Positions 37,498-46,377 of a stretch of DNA of 64,000 nucleotides are shown here, piece by piece (the stretch's first letter is position 1; every line of letters starts with the position of its first letter). Under the pieces are notes generated by a model. That model worked only from the letters and a program-made list of their open reading frames with translations, did not search any database and was not told where the DNA came from. A program made the position numbers and the translations under genes. Source of the stretch: Marinobacter sp. SS21 (GTDB taxonomy: Bacteria; Pseudomonadota; Gammaproteobacteria; Pseudomonadales; Oleiphilaceae); NCBI RefSeq assembly GCF_028369065.1, contig NZ_JAQNDA010000004.1, forward strand, positions 248,001-312,000, given 5' to 3'.

Positions 37498-37642
37498 GAT
37501 GAGATCCTTTAATCGGTATCATAAAAAAATCGTCAGCGGCACTGTGGCCGTCAAACCCTTATAATCGGGCGATTGTATCAGATCCGGTAGGTGGTGAAAT
37601 CGCCGAATCCACCTACCTTCAGATCACCGCGGGAGCTGACAG

Positions 37643-38264
37643 TTGGCGCGTTCAAAATCCAGCGGACGCTGGCGCAAGGAACATTTCGATGACACTTGGG
37701 TCAAAAGGTCCCAGGCTGAAGGCTATCGCTCCCGTGCCAGTTACAAGCTAATTGAGCTGGATAGGAAGGATCCACTGTTCCGGCCAGGGTCGCTGGTGGT
37801 GGGCCTGGGCGCCGCGCTCCGGGGGCTGGGCCCAGCTGGCCATGGAAAAAGTGGGTGATGCTGGTATGGTGCTGACCAGTGATAGTTTGCCGATGGACCC
37901 GATCGCCGGCGTCACCTTCGTTTAGGGGGATTTTACCGAGCAGTCGGTGCTGGATGAATTGCTGGTCCAGCTCGGAGATCGTCGGGCAGACGTTGTAATT
38001 TCCGATATGGCACCCAATATGAGTGGTATGGCCGCAGTGGACATCCCCAGCGCGATGGGGTTGGTGGAGCTGGCCCTGGACATGGCCCGCCAGGTGCTGA
38101 AGCCTGGCGGCGTGTTTGTGGTCAAGGTGTTCCAGGGCGAGGGCTTTGATGTCCTGCTGGCGGAGATGCGTCAGTCATTCGCCTCGGTGGTGAGCCGAAA
38201 ACCGGATTCATCGCGGGCGCGGTCGCGGGAAATCTACCAGGTCTGCAAGGGTTTTAAAGGCTGA
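37643..38264 (+). pseudogene. rlmE: Broken 23S rRNA 2'-O-methyltransferase gene rlmE (ftsJ/rrmJ)
   Basis: The 5' part (TTG start 37643, GGGAG upstream) encodes the RlmE N-terminus [17 protein letters not shown]. An extra T at 37818 shifts the frame just where GAAPGGW (SAM motif I) should be read. The restored frame gives [20 protein letters not shown] but meets TAG at 37923-37925, where other RlmE proteins have Gln before GDFTE. It then continues to 38264 with [18 protein letters not shown] and [10 protein letters not shown]. The conserved Asp of VVDLGAAPG is Gly (37802-37804). The catalytic Lys, Asp, Lys and Glu codons are all still present. Three lesions suggest real decay, though assembly error is not excluded. 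Confidence 0.85.
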
Positions 38265-38416
38265 TTCCTGGTGGAGACGGGCGAAATGCCGACCACTCGG
38301 TCGTTACGGATGGGCCGAATGTGGTGGTTGGGCGTAAAATTGGTGTAAGGTGTCGATAAAGGCTGTTCTTCCGGTACTGCTGGCGATCCGGTCTTTCAAT
38401 TCACAGGTGACGATCC

Positions 38417-40354
38417 TTGAACGATATGGCAAAAAATCTGGTTCTTTGGCTGATCATAGCCGCCGTGCTGTTGATGGTGTTTCAGAATTTTTCACCAACG
38501 ACCAGCGGTCAGCAGGTTGTTTATTCCCAGTTTGTACAGATGGTGCAACAGGGGCAGGTGCGTCAGGTCACGATAGATGGCTTGGAGATTCAGGGTATCC
38601 GGGGTGATGGTTCGCGTTTCCAGACCATTCGGCCGCAGGTGCCGGACAACAAGCTGATGGATGATCTGCTGGCTAACCAGGTGGAAGTCGTCGGTAAAGA
38701 GCCTGAGCGCCAGAGCCTCTGGACCCAATTGCTGGTCGCGGCCTTCCCGATCCTGATCATCATCGCGCTGTTCGTGTTCTTTATGCGGCAGATGCAGGGC
38801 GGTGGCGGCGGTAAAGGGCCTATGTCGTTTGGCAAGAGCAAGGCCCGGTTGATGAGCGAAGACCAGATCAAGACCACCTTCTCTGACGTTGCCGGCGTTG
38901 ACGAGGCCAAGGAAGACGTCAAGGAGATCGTCGATTTTCTGCGTGATCCGAGCAAGTTCCAGCGCCTGGGTGGCCGCATTCCCAAGGGCGTGCTGATGGT
39001 GGGGCCGCCCGGTACCGGTAAGACGCTGTTGGCCAAGGCCATTGCCGGCGAAGCCAAGGTGCCGTTTTTCTCGATTTCCGGCTCCGACTTTGTGGAAATG
39101 TTCGTGGGTGTCGGGGCGTCCCGGGTTCGCGATATGTTTGAGCAGGCGAAGAAGCAGAGTCCCTGCATCATCTTTATTGACGAGATCGATGCCGTCGGTC
39201 GCCACCGTGGCGCTGGTATGGGGGGTGGTCACGACGAGCGTGAGCAGACCCTGAACCAGCTGCTGGTGGAAATGGACGGTTTCGAAGGCAATGAGGGTGT
39301 CATTGTTATTGCTGCCACCAACCGGCCCGACGTGCTGGACCCGGCGCTGCTGCGTCCGGGCCGCTTCGATCGCCAGGTGGTGGTAAGCCTGCCGGACATC
39401 ATCGGTCGTGAGCAAATTCTCAAGGTGCACATGAAAAAAGTGCCGCTCGCCGACGGTATCGATCCGGGGGTGATTGCCCGCGGTACGCCGGGATTCTCTG
39501 GTGCCGACCTGGCCAACCTGATCAACGAAGCGGCGCTGTTCGCCGCCCGTCGTAACCAGCGATTGGTCTCCATGGAAGAGTTGGAGCTGGCCAAAGATAA
39601 GATCATGATGGGCGCCGAGCGCAAGTCCATGGTGATGAACGAGAAGGAAAAGCGGAACACCGCCTACCACGAGGCTGGTCACGCCATCGTGGGGCGGCTG
39701 ATGCCCGAGCATGATCCGGTGTACAAGGTGAGTATCATTCCTCGCGGCCGGGCGCTGGGGGTCACCATGTTCCTGCCGGAAGAGGACAAGTACAGTCACT
39801 CCAAGCGCTATCTGATCAGCTCCATTTGTAGTCTGTTTGGCGGGCGGATCGCCGAAGAACTCACCCTCGGTTTCGAGGGCGTGACCACCGGTGCGTCCAA
39901 CGATATTGAGCGGGCAACCAGTCTGGCTCGTAATATGGTGACCCGCTGGGGGCTTTCCGAGAAGCTGGGGCCGCTGCAGTACGACACCGACAGCGAGGAG
40001 CCGTTCCTGGGTCGGGCTGCCAGTCAGGCCCACACCGTCTACTCGCCGGAAACGGCGCAGCGGATTGACGAAGAGGTCCGCAACATCATCGATGAATGCT
40101 ACGAAAAGGCTCGTCAGCTGTTGATCGACAACCGGGACAAGCTCGATGTGATGGCGGATGCGTTGATGAAGTATGAAACCATCGACCGTCACCAGATCGA
40201 CGACATCATGGAAGGGCGTACACCGCGTCCGCCCAAGGGCTGGGGTGACAGTGGTCCCAGTGGTGGCGTGCCGGTGGAGGAGCCCGCCGCTGACAAGGTT
40301 GGCAGTGATGACCGCAAGTCCGGTAGCGTTGGTCGCCCGGCGGGCGAACACTGA
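38417..40354 (+). CDS. ftsH: ATP-dependent zinc metalloprotease FtsH
   Basis: A 645-residue membrane protease. Membrane helices lie at ~6-23 and ~102-122, flanking a periplasmic domain. The AAA module has Walker A GPPGTGKT (196-203), Walker B IIFIDE (251-256) and the second region of homology [20 protein letters not shown]. The zinc site is HEAGH (418-422). It degrades misfolded membrane proteins and regulators such as RpoH and LpxC in E. coli. TTG 38417 is chosen because AGGTGA lies seven bases upstream and MNDMAKN is the usual start of relatives. Confidence 0.97.
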   Translation: MNDMAKNLVLWLIIAAVLLMVFQNFSPTTSGQQVVYSQFVQMVQQGQVRQVTIDGLEIQGIRGDGSRFQTIRPQVPDNKLMDDLLANQVEVVGKEPERQSLWTQLLVAAFPILIIIALFVFFMRQMQGGGGGKGPMSFGKSKARLMSEDQIKTTFSDVAGVDEAKEDVKEIVDFLRDPSKFQRLGGRIPKGVLMVGPPGTGKTLLAKAIAGEAKVPFFSISGSDFVEMFVGVGASRVRDMFEQAKKQSPCIIFIDEIDAVGRHRGAGMGGGHDEREQTLNQLLVEMDGFEGNEGVIVIAATNRPDVLDPALLRPGRFDRQVVVSLPDIIGREQILKVHMKKVPLADGIDPGVIARGTPGFSGADLANLINEAALFAARRNQRLVSMEELELAKDKIMMGAERKSMVMNEKEKRNTAYHEAGHAIVGRLMPEHDPVYKVSIIPRGRALGVTMFLPEEDKYSHSKRYLISSICSLFGGRIAEELTLGFEGVTTGASNDIERATSLARNMVTRWGLSEKLGPLQYDTDSEEPFLGRAASQAHTVYSPETAQRIDEEVRNIIDECYEKARQLLIDNRDKLDVMADALMKYETIDRHQIDDIMEGRTPRPPKGWGDSGPSGGVPVEEPAADKVGSDDRKSGSVGRPAGEH

Positions 40355-40385
40355 CGTCGAGCGCCGCTGTCGGCCAGAATCCAGG

Positions 40386-40415
40386 CGCCGCCCCAAGGGG
40401 CGGCGTTTCTTTTTT
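40386..40415 (+). terminator. Intrinsic terminator after ftsH
   Basis: CGCCGCCCC-AA-GGGGCGGCG followed by TTTCTTTTTT. It separates ftsH from folP. Confidence 0.85.
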
Positions 40416-40466
40416 GTTCTGAACTGAATTGAGTCTTTGGGGCGAACAGACCGGAGGGGAGACGGA

Positions 40467-41300
40467 ATGCTGATGAATTTTGCGGATCGGGAGCTGGATA
40501 TGGCGAGATGCCATGTCATGGGCATTCTAAACGTCACTCCCGACTCGTTCTCTGATGGCGGCCGCTTTAATTCGCTGGATGCGGCCTTGCTGCGGGCCGG
40601 CAAGATAGTGGCGCAGGGTGCGGCCTTCATCGATGTGGGCGGAGAGTCGACCCGTCCCGGCGCTGATCCTGTCTCGGTGCAGGAAGAGTTGGATCGGGTC
40701 TGTCCGGTAGTCGAGGCAATCGCCCGTGAGTTGGATGTGGTGATTTCGGTGGACAGCAGTACCCCCGAGGTGTTCCGGGAAACTGCCCGACTGGGCGCCG
40801 GGCTGCTCAATGACGTGCGGGCACTGCAGCGCGATGGCGCGGTCGCGGCGGCGCTTGAGACCGGACTGCCGGTGTGTCTGATGCACATGCAGGGGCAGCC
40901 GGAGGATATGCAGGTGCAGCCCAGTTATCAGAGTGTGTTACGCGAGGTGAGTGGCTTCCTGATGGACCGAGTGCGGGTGGCCGAGCAGGCCGGTATCCCT
41001 TCCGACCGAATTTTGCTGGACCCTGGGTTCGGCTTTGGCAAGACGCTGGCCCATAACCTGAAGCTGCTGGCGGCCATGGAGCGGTTGCAGGTGCTGGGTT
41101 ACCCGCTGCTGGTGGGCTTGTCCCGCAAAAGCATGTTGGGCCATATCACCGGGCGCGAGGTATCGGAAAGGTTGCCGGCGAGCCTGGCAGCCGCGACAAT
41201 ATCGGCATTGAAGGGAGCGTCCGTGATACGGGTGCATGATGTCAGTGAAACTGTAGATGCCGTCAAGGTTGTGTCGGCAATGGAGGAGGCGGGTCAATGA
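40467..41300 (+). CDS. folP: Dihydropteroate synthase
   Basis: A 277-residue TIM-barrel enzyme. [17 protein letters not shown] and [13 protein letters not shown] are the two signature motifs. [21 protein letters not shown] and [16 protein letters not shown] follow in order. It condenses p-aminobenzoate with dihydropterin pyrophosphate in folate synthesis and is the target of sulfonamides. GGAGGGGAG lies upstream of ATG 40467; ATG 40473 is an alternative. The stop overlaps the glmM start (ATGA), a common pairing. Confidence 0.96.
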   Translation: MLMNFADRELDMARCHVMGILNVTPDSFSDGGRFNSLDAALLRAGKIVAQGAAFIDVGGESTRPGADPVSVQEELDRVCPVVEAIARELDVVISVDSSTPEVFRETARLGAGLLNDVRALQRDGAVAAALETGLPVCLMHMQGQPEDMQVQPSYQSVLREVSGFLMDRVRVAEQAGIPSDRILLDPGFGFGKTLAHNLKLLAAMERLQVLGYPLLVGLSRKSMLGHITGREVSERLPASLAAATISALKGASVIRVHDVSETVDAVKVVSAMEEAGQ

Positions 41301-42640
41301 CAGGCCGGAAGTATTTTGGCACAGACGGTATTCGAGGTCGGGTTGGTGAGTTTCCCATTACTCCGGAATTCATGTTGCGTCTCGGTTGGGCGGCCGGACA
41401 GACGTTCAAGCGCAAAGGTCAGCGCAACAGCGTGCTGATCGGCAAGGATACCCGGCTGTCCGGTTATATGTTCGAATCGGCCCTGGAAGCGGGGCTCTCG
41501 GCGGCTGGAGTCGACGTTAAGTTGCTGGGGCCCATGCCGACCCCGGCCATCGCCTATCTAACCCGCACCTTTCGAGCGTCGGCGGGCATCGTCATCAGCG
41601 CCTCCCACAATCCGCATCAGGACAACGGAATCAAGTTCTTCTCCGCCGCTGGTATCAAATTGGACGATGCCCTGGAGTCCGAGATAGAGCGCTGGCTGGA
41701 TTGTGCTGTCGAAGTGTCGGATTCCGGGGAGCTTGGCAAGGCCTTCCGGGTGGATGATGCCCCCGGGCGTTACGTGGAGTTCTGTAAGAGCACAGTGCCC
41801 AATGAATTTACCCTGGAAGGGATGCACATTGTGTTGGACTGCGCCCACGGCGCGACCTATCACGTGGCTCCCAAGGTCTTTCGCGAGCTGGGTGCCCGGG
41901 TGACCGTTATCGGTACCGAGCCGGATGGATTGAACATCAACCTGGGGGTTGGCTCCACTCATTTGCAGGCCTTGCAGTCTGCCGTGGTCAGTCAGGGTGC
42001 GGATCTGGGTATTGCCTTCGATGGCGATGGCGACCGGGTTCTGATGGTGGACCGTGATGGCTCCGAGGTGGATGGCGATGAGTTGTTGTACATCATTGCG
42101 GCCGAACGTCAGGAGTCGGGCAAGTTGAAGGGTGGCGTGGTCGGTACCCTGATGACAAACCTGGGGGTGGAGCTGGCGCTGCGTGAGCGCGGCATTCCCT
42201 TTGAGCGGGCCAAGGTGGGCGACCGTTATGTGATGGAACGACTGGTACGCAACGACTGGGTGTTGGGCGGAGAAGGCTCGGGACATCTGGTGATTCGTGA
42301 TCGCACCAGCACGGGCGACGGCATTGTTTCGGCGCTGCAGGTGCTGGTCGCCGGTTGGCGGGCCGGGCGTACGCTGTCGGAACTGAAGGGCGAGATGAGC
42401 AAGTTGCCTCAGACCATGATCAACGTTAAGGTGGCGCAGCGGTTTGATCCGCTGGAGCGGGACGATATCGCTCTGGCGGTCCGCCGCGCCGAGGCTGAGC
42501 TAGGCTCGGCAGGCCGTGTGTTGCTGAGGGCGTCGGGCACGGAGCCACTGATTCGGGTCATGGCCGAAGGCGAGGATGGCGATCGGATCGCCCGGGTCGC
42601 GCAGGAGTTGGCCGAAATTGTAGGTCAATCCAAGGCATGA
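41297..42640 (+). CDS. glmM: Phosphoglucosamine mutase
   Basis: A 447-residue alpha-D-phosphohexomutase. The N-terminal YFGTDGIRG motif leads to the phosphoserine loop [16 protein letters not shown] (second Ser, ~residue 103). The metal loop [12 protein letters not shown] and the sugar-binding GEGSGHLVI segment follow. The C-terminal phosphate-binding loop is [12 protein letters not shown]. It converts glucosamine-6-phosphate to glucosamine-1-phosphate for UDP-GlcNAc and hence peptidoglycan and LPS. Translationally coupled to folP. Confidence 0.97.
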   Translation: MTGRKYFGTDGIRGRVGEFPITPEFMLRLGWAAGQTFKRKGQRNSVLIGKDTRLSGYMFESALEAGLSAAGVDVKLLGPMPTPAIAYLTRTFRASAGIVISASHNPHQDNGIKFFSAAGIKLDDALESEIERWLDCAVEVSDSGELGKAFRVDDAPGRYVEFCKSTVPNEFTLEGMHIVLDCAHGATYHVAPKVFRELGARVTVIGTEPDGLNINLGVGSTHLQALQSAVVSQGADLGIAFDGDGDRVLMVDRDGSEVDGDELLYIIAAERQESGKLKGGVVGTLMTNLGVELALRERGIPFERAKVGDRYVMERLVRNDWVLGGEGSGHLVIRDRTSTGDGIVSALQVLVAGWRAGRTLSELKGEMSKLPQTMINVKVAQRFDPLERDDIALAVRRAEAELGSAGRVLLRASGTEPLIRVMAEGEDGDRIARVAQELAEIVGQSKA

Positions 42641-42715
42641 TTTGGCTGCCATTGGCGGTTGTCTGTGCCGCCGGACTGCTGTATAGTTCGGCCTCCCTTG
42701 TGTTAGGGGGCTGAT

Positions 42716-43465
42716 ATGCGCCGTACTATTGTAGCTGCCAATTGGAAGATGAATGGCTCAACTGAAATGGTTGAGGTGTTGGTTGGTGGTGTTAAATCAG
42801 GTCTTTCCGGGCTTGATAAAGGTGTCGAGGTTGTTATTATTCCTCCCGCACTTTACCTGCGCGACGTTCAGCGTCATCTGAGCGGTTCAGAGTTCGCGCT
42901 GGGGCTTCAGAATGCTGCCTGTTGGCAGGCTGGCGCCTACACGGGAGAGGTTTCAGCCGATATGGCCGCCGACGTGGGTTGCCGCTATGTGCTGGTCGGG
43001 CATTCTGAACGTCGTCAGTACTTCGGTGAGAGTGACGAGGTAGTCGCTGAAAAGGTTGAGCGGGTGCTGGAGTCCGGGCTGAATGTGATGCTGTGTGTCG
43101 GCGAGACGCTGGCGCAGCGTGAGGCCGGAGAGGCTGAAGCGGTTGTTGCCCGGCAAATCCGAATCGCCCTGGCGGGGGTTGCAGCGCAGCAGTGGGAACA
43201 GATTGTGGTTGCCTATGAGCCAGTCTGGGCCATAGGGACCGGGCGAACCGCCACCGCGGCGGATGCCCAGGGTATGCATGCTGCCATGCGTGCCCTGTTG
43301 GCGGAGCTGGGCGCTCCGGCCGAAAAGTTGCCTCTCCTTTACGGAGGCAGTGTAAAGCCAGATAATGCGGCCGAGCTGTTTGCTCAGCCGGATATCGACG
43401 GCGGACTCATAGGCGGGGCATCCCTGAAAGTGGATGACTTTGTCCGGATTTGCGGCGCAGCGTAA
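42716..43465 (+). CDS. tpiA: Triosephosphate isomerase
   Basis: A 249-residue TIM barrel. The substrate Lys is in VAANWKMNGS, the catalytic His in LVGHSERRQYFGE and the catalytic Glu in VVAYEPVWAIGTGRTAT. LLYGGSVKPDNAAEL closes the phosphate site. It interconverts dihydroxyacetone phosphate and glyceraldehyde-3-phosphate. AGGGGG lies before the ATG. It sits between glmM and secG, as in related genomes. Confidence 0.98.
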   Translation: MRRTIVAANWKMNGSTEMVEVLVGGVKSGLSGLDKGVEVVIIPPALYLRDVQRHLSGSEFALGLQNAACWQAGAYTGEVSADMAADVGCRYVLVGHSERRQYFGESDEVVAEKVERVLESGLNVMLCVGETLAQREAGEAEAVVARQIRIALAGVAAQQWEQIVVAYEPVWAIGTGRTATAADAQGMHAAMRALLAELGAPAEKLPLLYGGSVKPDNAAELFAQPDIDGGLIGGASLKVDDFVRICGAA

Positions 43466-43513
43466 GGCGCCCGGTTCCGCTGCAAACGAATACAAGGTTT
43501 ACAGAGAGTCGTT

Positions 43514-43891
43514 ATGGATTGGTTGGAAACGCTGGTTGTCGTTGTACACGTGGTGATCGCGGTGGCGCTGGTGGGTCTGGTGCTGATTCAGCAGGGCAAG
43601 GGTGCCGATGCCGGCGCTGCCTTTGGCGGTGGCGCCTCGCAAACGGTGTTTGGTAGCCAGGGTAGCGGGAGTTTTCTGACTCGCACGACCACCTTTTTGG
43701 CCATCGTGTTCTTTGTGACCAGTTTTTCTCTGGCGATTTTCGCCAAACAGCGCGCCGATGTTGCTGGCGATGCGGGCATTCCGGCGGTTGAGGAAGTCCC
43801 AGCGTCGGCTGAGCAGGCCCCGGCCTTGGAAGAGGGTGCTGTGGAGTTGGGCGCGCCGGTGGCTGATGACGGTTTGCCGGAGCTTGAATAA
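43514..43891 (+). CDS. secG: Preprotein translocase subunit SecG
   Basis: A 125-residue protein with two membrane helices (LVVVVHVVIAVALVGLVLIQ and TFLAIVFFVTSFSLAIFA) joined by the loop GKGADAGAAFGGGASQTVFGS, the SecG signature. The C-terminal ~45 residues are acidic, Ala/Pro-rich and longer than in E. coli. It assists SecYE and SecA in protein export. It lies 48 bases after tpiA and ten bases before tRNA-Leu. Confidence 0.95.
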   Translation: MDWLETLVVVVHVVIAVALVGLVLIQQGKGADAGAAFGGGASQTVFGSQGSGSFLTRTTTFLAIVFFVTSFSLAIFAKQRADVAGDAGIPAVEEVPASAEQAPALEEGAVELGAPVADDGLPELE

Positions 43892-43900
43892 CGTTTTATT

Positions 43901-43985
43901 GCCGAAGTGGTGGAATTGGTAGACACGCTATCTTGAGGGGGTAGTGGCGTAAGCCGTGCCGGTTCAAGTCCGGCCTTCGGCACCA
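43901..43985 (+). tRNA. tRNA-Leu (anticodon GAG)
   Basis: An 85-base class II tRNA with encoded CCA. GCCGAAG (43901-43907) pairs with CTTCGGC. The anticodon stem CTATC/GGTAG encloses the loop TTGAGGG, giving GAG for CUC/CUU leucine codons. The T-arm reads CCGGTTCAAGTCCGG. It occupies the secG-rimP interval, as in E. coli and Pseudomonas. Confidence 0.95.
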
Positions 43986-43992
43986 TTACAAG

Positions 43993-44023
43993 AAACGGCT
44001 TGGGTTACCAAGCCGTTTTTTTT
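43993..44023 (+). terminator. Intrinsic terminator after tRNA-Leu
   Basis: AAACGGCTTGG-GTTA-CCAAGCCGTTT, a perfect 11-pair stem followed by an eight-T run, eight bases after the tRNA CCA. Confidence 0.9.
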
Positions 44024-44032
44024 GGTCAGTCC

Positions 44033-44061
44033 TTGACCAGCGACGTCTGGGTACTTATACT
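44033..44061 (+). promoter_or_regulatory. Sigma-70-type promoter of a candidate small RNA
   Basis: TTGACC (44033-44038), a 17-base spacer and TATACT (44056-44061). It begins just after the tRNA terminator, so it must start a new transcript near 44068. Confidence 0.7.
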
Positions 44062-44067
44062 CCGGCG

Positions 44068-44258
44068 ACTGTCGTGGCGGCTTTCTGCGTAGCTGAGCTT
44101 TCGTAGGGTGCCGGTACGAATGGCAGGCCAGGTGTCTGTCTGCGGGATGCGTTGAGTCGCGGTTTCCCCGTAAGTTCTTGCAACAAAAGGCCCCTGTGAG
44201 GCCGCGTGAAGCGCCGAGCGCGCAAGTTTTCACGTAGCCTCATCGTTAGGGGCTTTTT
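44068..44258 (+). ncRNA. Candidate ~190-base small RNA between tRNA-Leu and rimP
   Basis: The stretch between the promoter at 44033-44061 and a strong terminator has no convincing reading frame. Its 3' end (44185-44258) folds as a rod: AAAAGGCCCCT/AGGGGCTTTTT, TGAGGC/GCCTCA, CGTGAA/TTCACG and a GCGC-CGA-GCGC tip, ending in five T. It occupies the place where E. coli has the initiator tRNA gene metY. I do not match it to a known RNA family. Confidence 0.5.
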
Positions 44259-44292
44259 GATTAGGGGCCTGGCGCTAGGGGCCCTGGTGCGT

Positions 44293-44321
44293 AAAAAGGG
44301 CTGATTTACAGCCCTTTTTTT
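44293..44321 (+). terminator. Second terminator just upstream of rimP
   Basis: AAAAAGGGCTG-ATTTA-CAGCCCTTTTT, a perfect 11-pair stem with a T run, 42 bases before the rimP start. It may be a premature terminator in a rimP leader, a type proposed for other Gammaproteobacteria, or a backup terminator for the small RNA. Confidence 0.8.
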
Positions 44322-44362
44322 ATTTCCGGTAACGGAAGACGGTAACAGAGAAGGTAATTGCC

Positions 44363-44821
44363 TTGTCAGCGAAGCTAAACAAACTTGAAGCGATGCTCCA
44401 GCCGGTGGTTGAAGGTCTGGGGTATGAGTTCTGGGGCATGGAGTTTCAGTCCCGCGGGCACCATTCCAAGCTCAGGATTTTTATCGATGCTGAGGCGGGG
44501 ATTGGTGTGGATGACTGCGAAAAAGTCAGTCGCCAGGTGAGCGGGGTGCTGGATGTGGAAGATCCCATTCAGACCGAGTACACCCTCGAGGTGTCTTCGC
44601 CGGGCATGGATCGGCCGCTGTTCCGTTTGGAGCAGTATCAGGCGTTTGCCGGCCATCAGGTGCAGATCCGTCTGCGCATGGCGTTTGAAGGACGCCGTAA
44701 ATTTCAGGGCTTGCTGAGAGGCATCGAAGGCCAGGATGTTGTCGTGATCGTCGACGACCACGAGTACCTCTTGCCGTTCGACAGCATCGAGCGGGCACAC
44801 ATCGTTCCGGTATTCGAGTAA
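44363..44821 (+). CDS. rimP: Ribosome maturation factor RimP
   Basis: A 152-residue protein. The N-terminal alpha/beta domain ([40 protein letters not shown]) and the signature [15 protein letters not shown] lead into a C-terminal SH3-like domain ([23 protein letters not shown]). It is needed for 30S subunit maturation. The start is TTG 44363 with GAAGG eight bases upstream. First gene of the rimP-nusA-infB-rbfA-truB-rpsO-pnp run. Confidence 0.96.
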   Translation: MSAKLNKLEAMLQPVVEGLGYEFWGMEFQSRGHHSKLRIFIDAEAGIGVDDCEKVSRQVSGVLDVEDPIQTEYTLEVSSPGMDRPLFRLEQYQAFAGHQVQIRLRMAFEGRRKFQGLLRGIEGQDVVVIVDDHEYLLPFDSIERAHIVPVFE

Positions 44822-44866
44822 TTTCGTCTGACTGCGAGTTTATTTGGTAAAGGGCAGGGTAATTCA

Positions 44867-46360
44867 ATGAGTAAAGAGATCTTGCTGGTTGTTGAAACCG
44901 TCTCAAACGAGAAGGGTGTTGAAAAGGATGTCATCTTTGAGGCAATTGAGCTGGCACTCGCAACCGCTGCTAAAAAGCGCTACGAAGATGAAGAGGCCGA
45001 TATTCGTGTCGCCATTGATCGTCGTACCGGAGAATACGAGACATTCCGTCGTTGGCTGGTCGTCGATAATGACGCCGTTCCTGCCCTCGGCACCGAACTG
45101 ACGCTCCAGGAAGCCGAGGAGATCGATACCGCGCTCCAGCCCGGCGATACCCATGAGGAGAAAGTGGATTCCGTCGCCTTTGGCCGTATCGGGGCCCAGG
45201 CCGCCAAGCAGATTATTTTCCAGAAAGTCCGTGAAGCCGAGCGTTCGAAGATCGTCGACAGCTACCGTGACCGGGTTGGCGAGTTGGTGTCCGGCACCGT
45301 CAAGAAGGTGACTCGCGACAACGTGATTGTCGATCTGGGTGGCAACGCCGAGGCGCTGTTGCCGCGTGACCAGTTGATCCCGCGGGAAACCTTCCGCATG
45401 GGGGACCGGGTGCGCTCTCTGCTGCAGGATATCCGCACCGACCATCGCGGCCCCCAGCTGATTCTCAGTCGTACCGATCCGGCCATGCTGGTGGAACTGT
45501 TCCGCATCGAGGTTCCGGAAATCGCCGAAGAACTGATCGAAATCCGTGGTGCCGCTCGGGACCCGGGTTCTCGCGCCAAGATTGCGGTAAAGACCAACGA
45601 CCGCCGCATCGATCCGGTGGGCGCCTGCGTTGGCATGCGGGGGTCCCGCGTGCAGGCGGTGTCCAACGAACTCGGTGGTGAGCGTGTGGATATCGTGCTT
45701 TGGGACGACAACCCAGCACAGTTGGTGATCAACGCCATGGCTCCGGCGGAAGTTGCATCCATTGTGATGGACGAAGATCGCAACACCATGGAAGTGGCTG
45801 TGGCCGAGGACAACCTGGCCCAGGCCATCGGTCGCAATGGCCAGAACGTCCGGCTGGCGAGTGAGTTGACAGACTGGACTCTGAATGTGATGACCGAAGA
45901 AGAGGCTGGCGAGCGGCAGCAGCAGGAACACGACCGCCTGCTGGAGAACTTTACTGCCAATCTGGATGTCGACGAAGAGTTTGCCGGTGTGCTGATTGAA
46001 GAAGGCTTTACGTCCATTGAGGAGGTCGCCTACGTGCCCATGGAAGAGATGCTGGCCATTGAAGGCTTCGACGAAGATACCGTGAGCGAGTTGCGCCGGC
46101 GCGCCAAGGACGTCCTGTTGAATCAGGCGCTGGCCAATGAAGAGGCCCTGGAGGGTGCCGAGCCTGCGGACGACTTGCTCAATATGGACGGCATGGAACG
46201 CGCCCTGGCGTTCAAACTCGCGGGCATGGGTGTCCGCACGATGGAAGATCTCGCCGAGCAGTCCGTGGATGACTTGCTCGAAATTGACGGAATGGATGAA
46301 GAGCGCGCCGGTCAGCTGATCATGACCGCACGTGCGCCCTGGTTCCAGGACCAGGCTTAA
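44867..46360 (+). CDS. nusA: Transcription termination/antitermination factor NusA
   Basis: A 497-residue protein. The N-terminal RNA-polymerase-binding domain is followed by an S1 domain ([22 protein letters not shown]) and two KH domains ([41 protein letters not shown]). Two C-terminal helix-hairpin-helix repeats ([38 protein letters not shown]) complete the gammaproteobacterial form. It controls pausing, termination and antitermination. It lies 45 bases after rimP and 17 before infB. Confidence 0.97.
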   Translation: MSKEILLVVETVSNEKGVEKDVIFEAIELALATAAKKRYEDEEADIRVAIDRRTGEYETFRRWLVVDNDAVPALGTELTLQEAEEIDTALQPGDTHEEKVDSVAFGRIGAQAAKQIIFQKVREAERSKIVDSYRDRVGELVSGTVKKVTRDNVIVDLGGNAEALLPRDQLIPRETFRMGDRVRSLLQDIRTDHRGPQLILSRTDPAMLVELFRIEVPEIAEELIEIRGAARDPGSRAKIAVKTNDRRIDPVGACVGMRGSRVQAVSNELGGERVDIVLWDDNPAQLVINAMAPAEVASIVMDEDRNTMEVAVAEDNLAQAIGRNGQNVRLASELTDWTLNVMTEEEAGERQQQEHDRLLENFTANLDVDEEFAGVLIEEGFTSIEEVAYVPMEEMLAIEGFDEDTVSELRRRAKDVLLNQALANEEALEGAEPADDLLNMDGMERALAFKLAGMGVRTMEDLAEQSVDDLLEIDGMDEERAGQLIMTARAPWFQDQA

Positions 46361-46377
46361 TCGGGAGGAGGACCAGT

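Noticed and set aside
37643..38264. Programmed frameshifting to make full-length RlmE
   Set aside because: There is no slippery heptamer at 37818, and the separate in-frame TAG at 37923 would still stop translation.
38492..40888. A 798-codon open frame antisense to ftsH and folP
   Set aside because: It spans two clear genes and an intrinsic terminator on the other strand, and its composition is that of an antisense shadow.
43986..44362. Initiator tRNA (metY) between tRNA-Leu and rimP
   Set aside because: Searched for by its conserved CGCGGGG start, CAT anticodon loop and CCA end; none is present.
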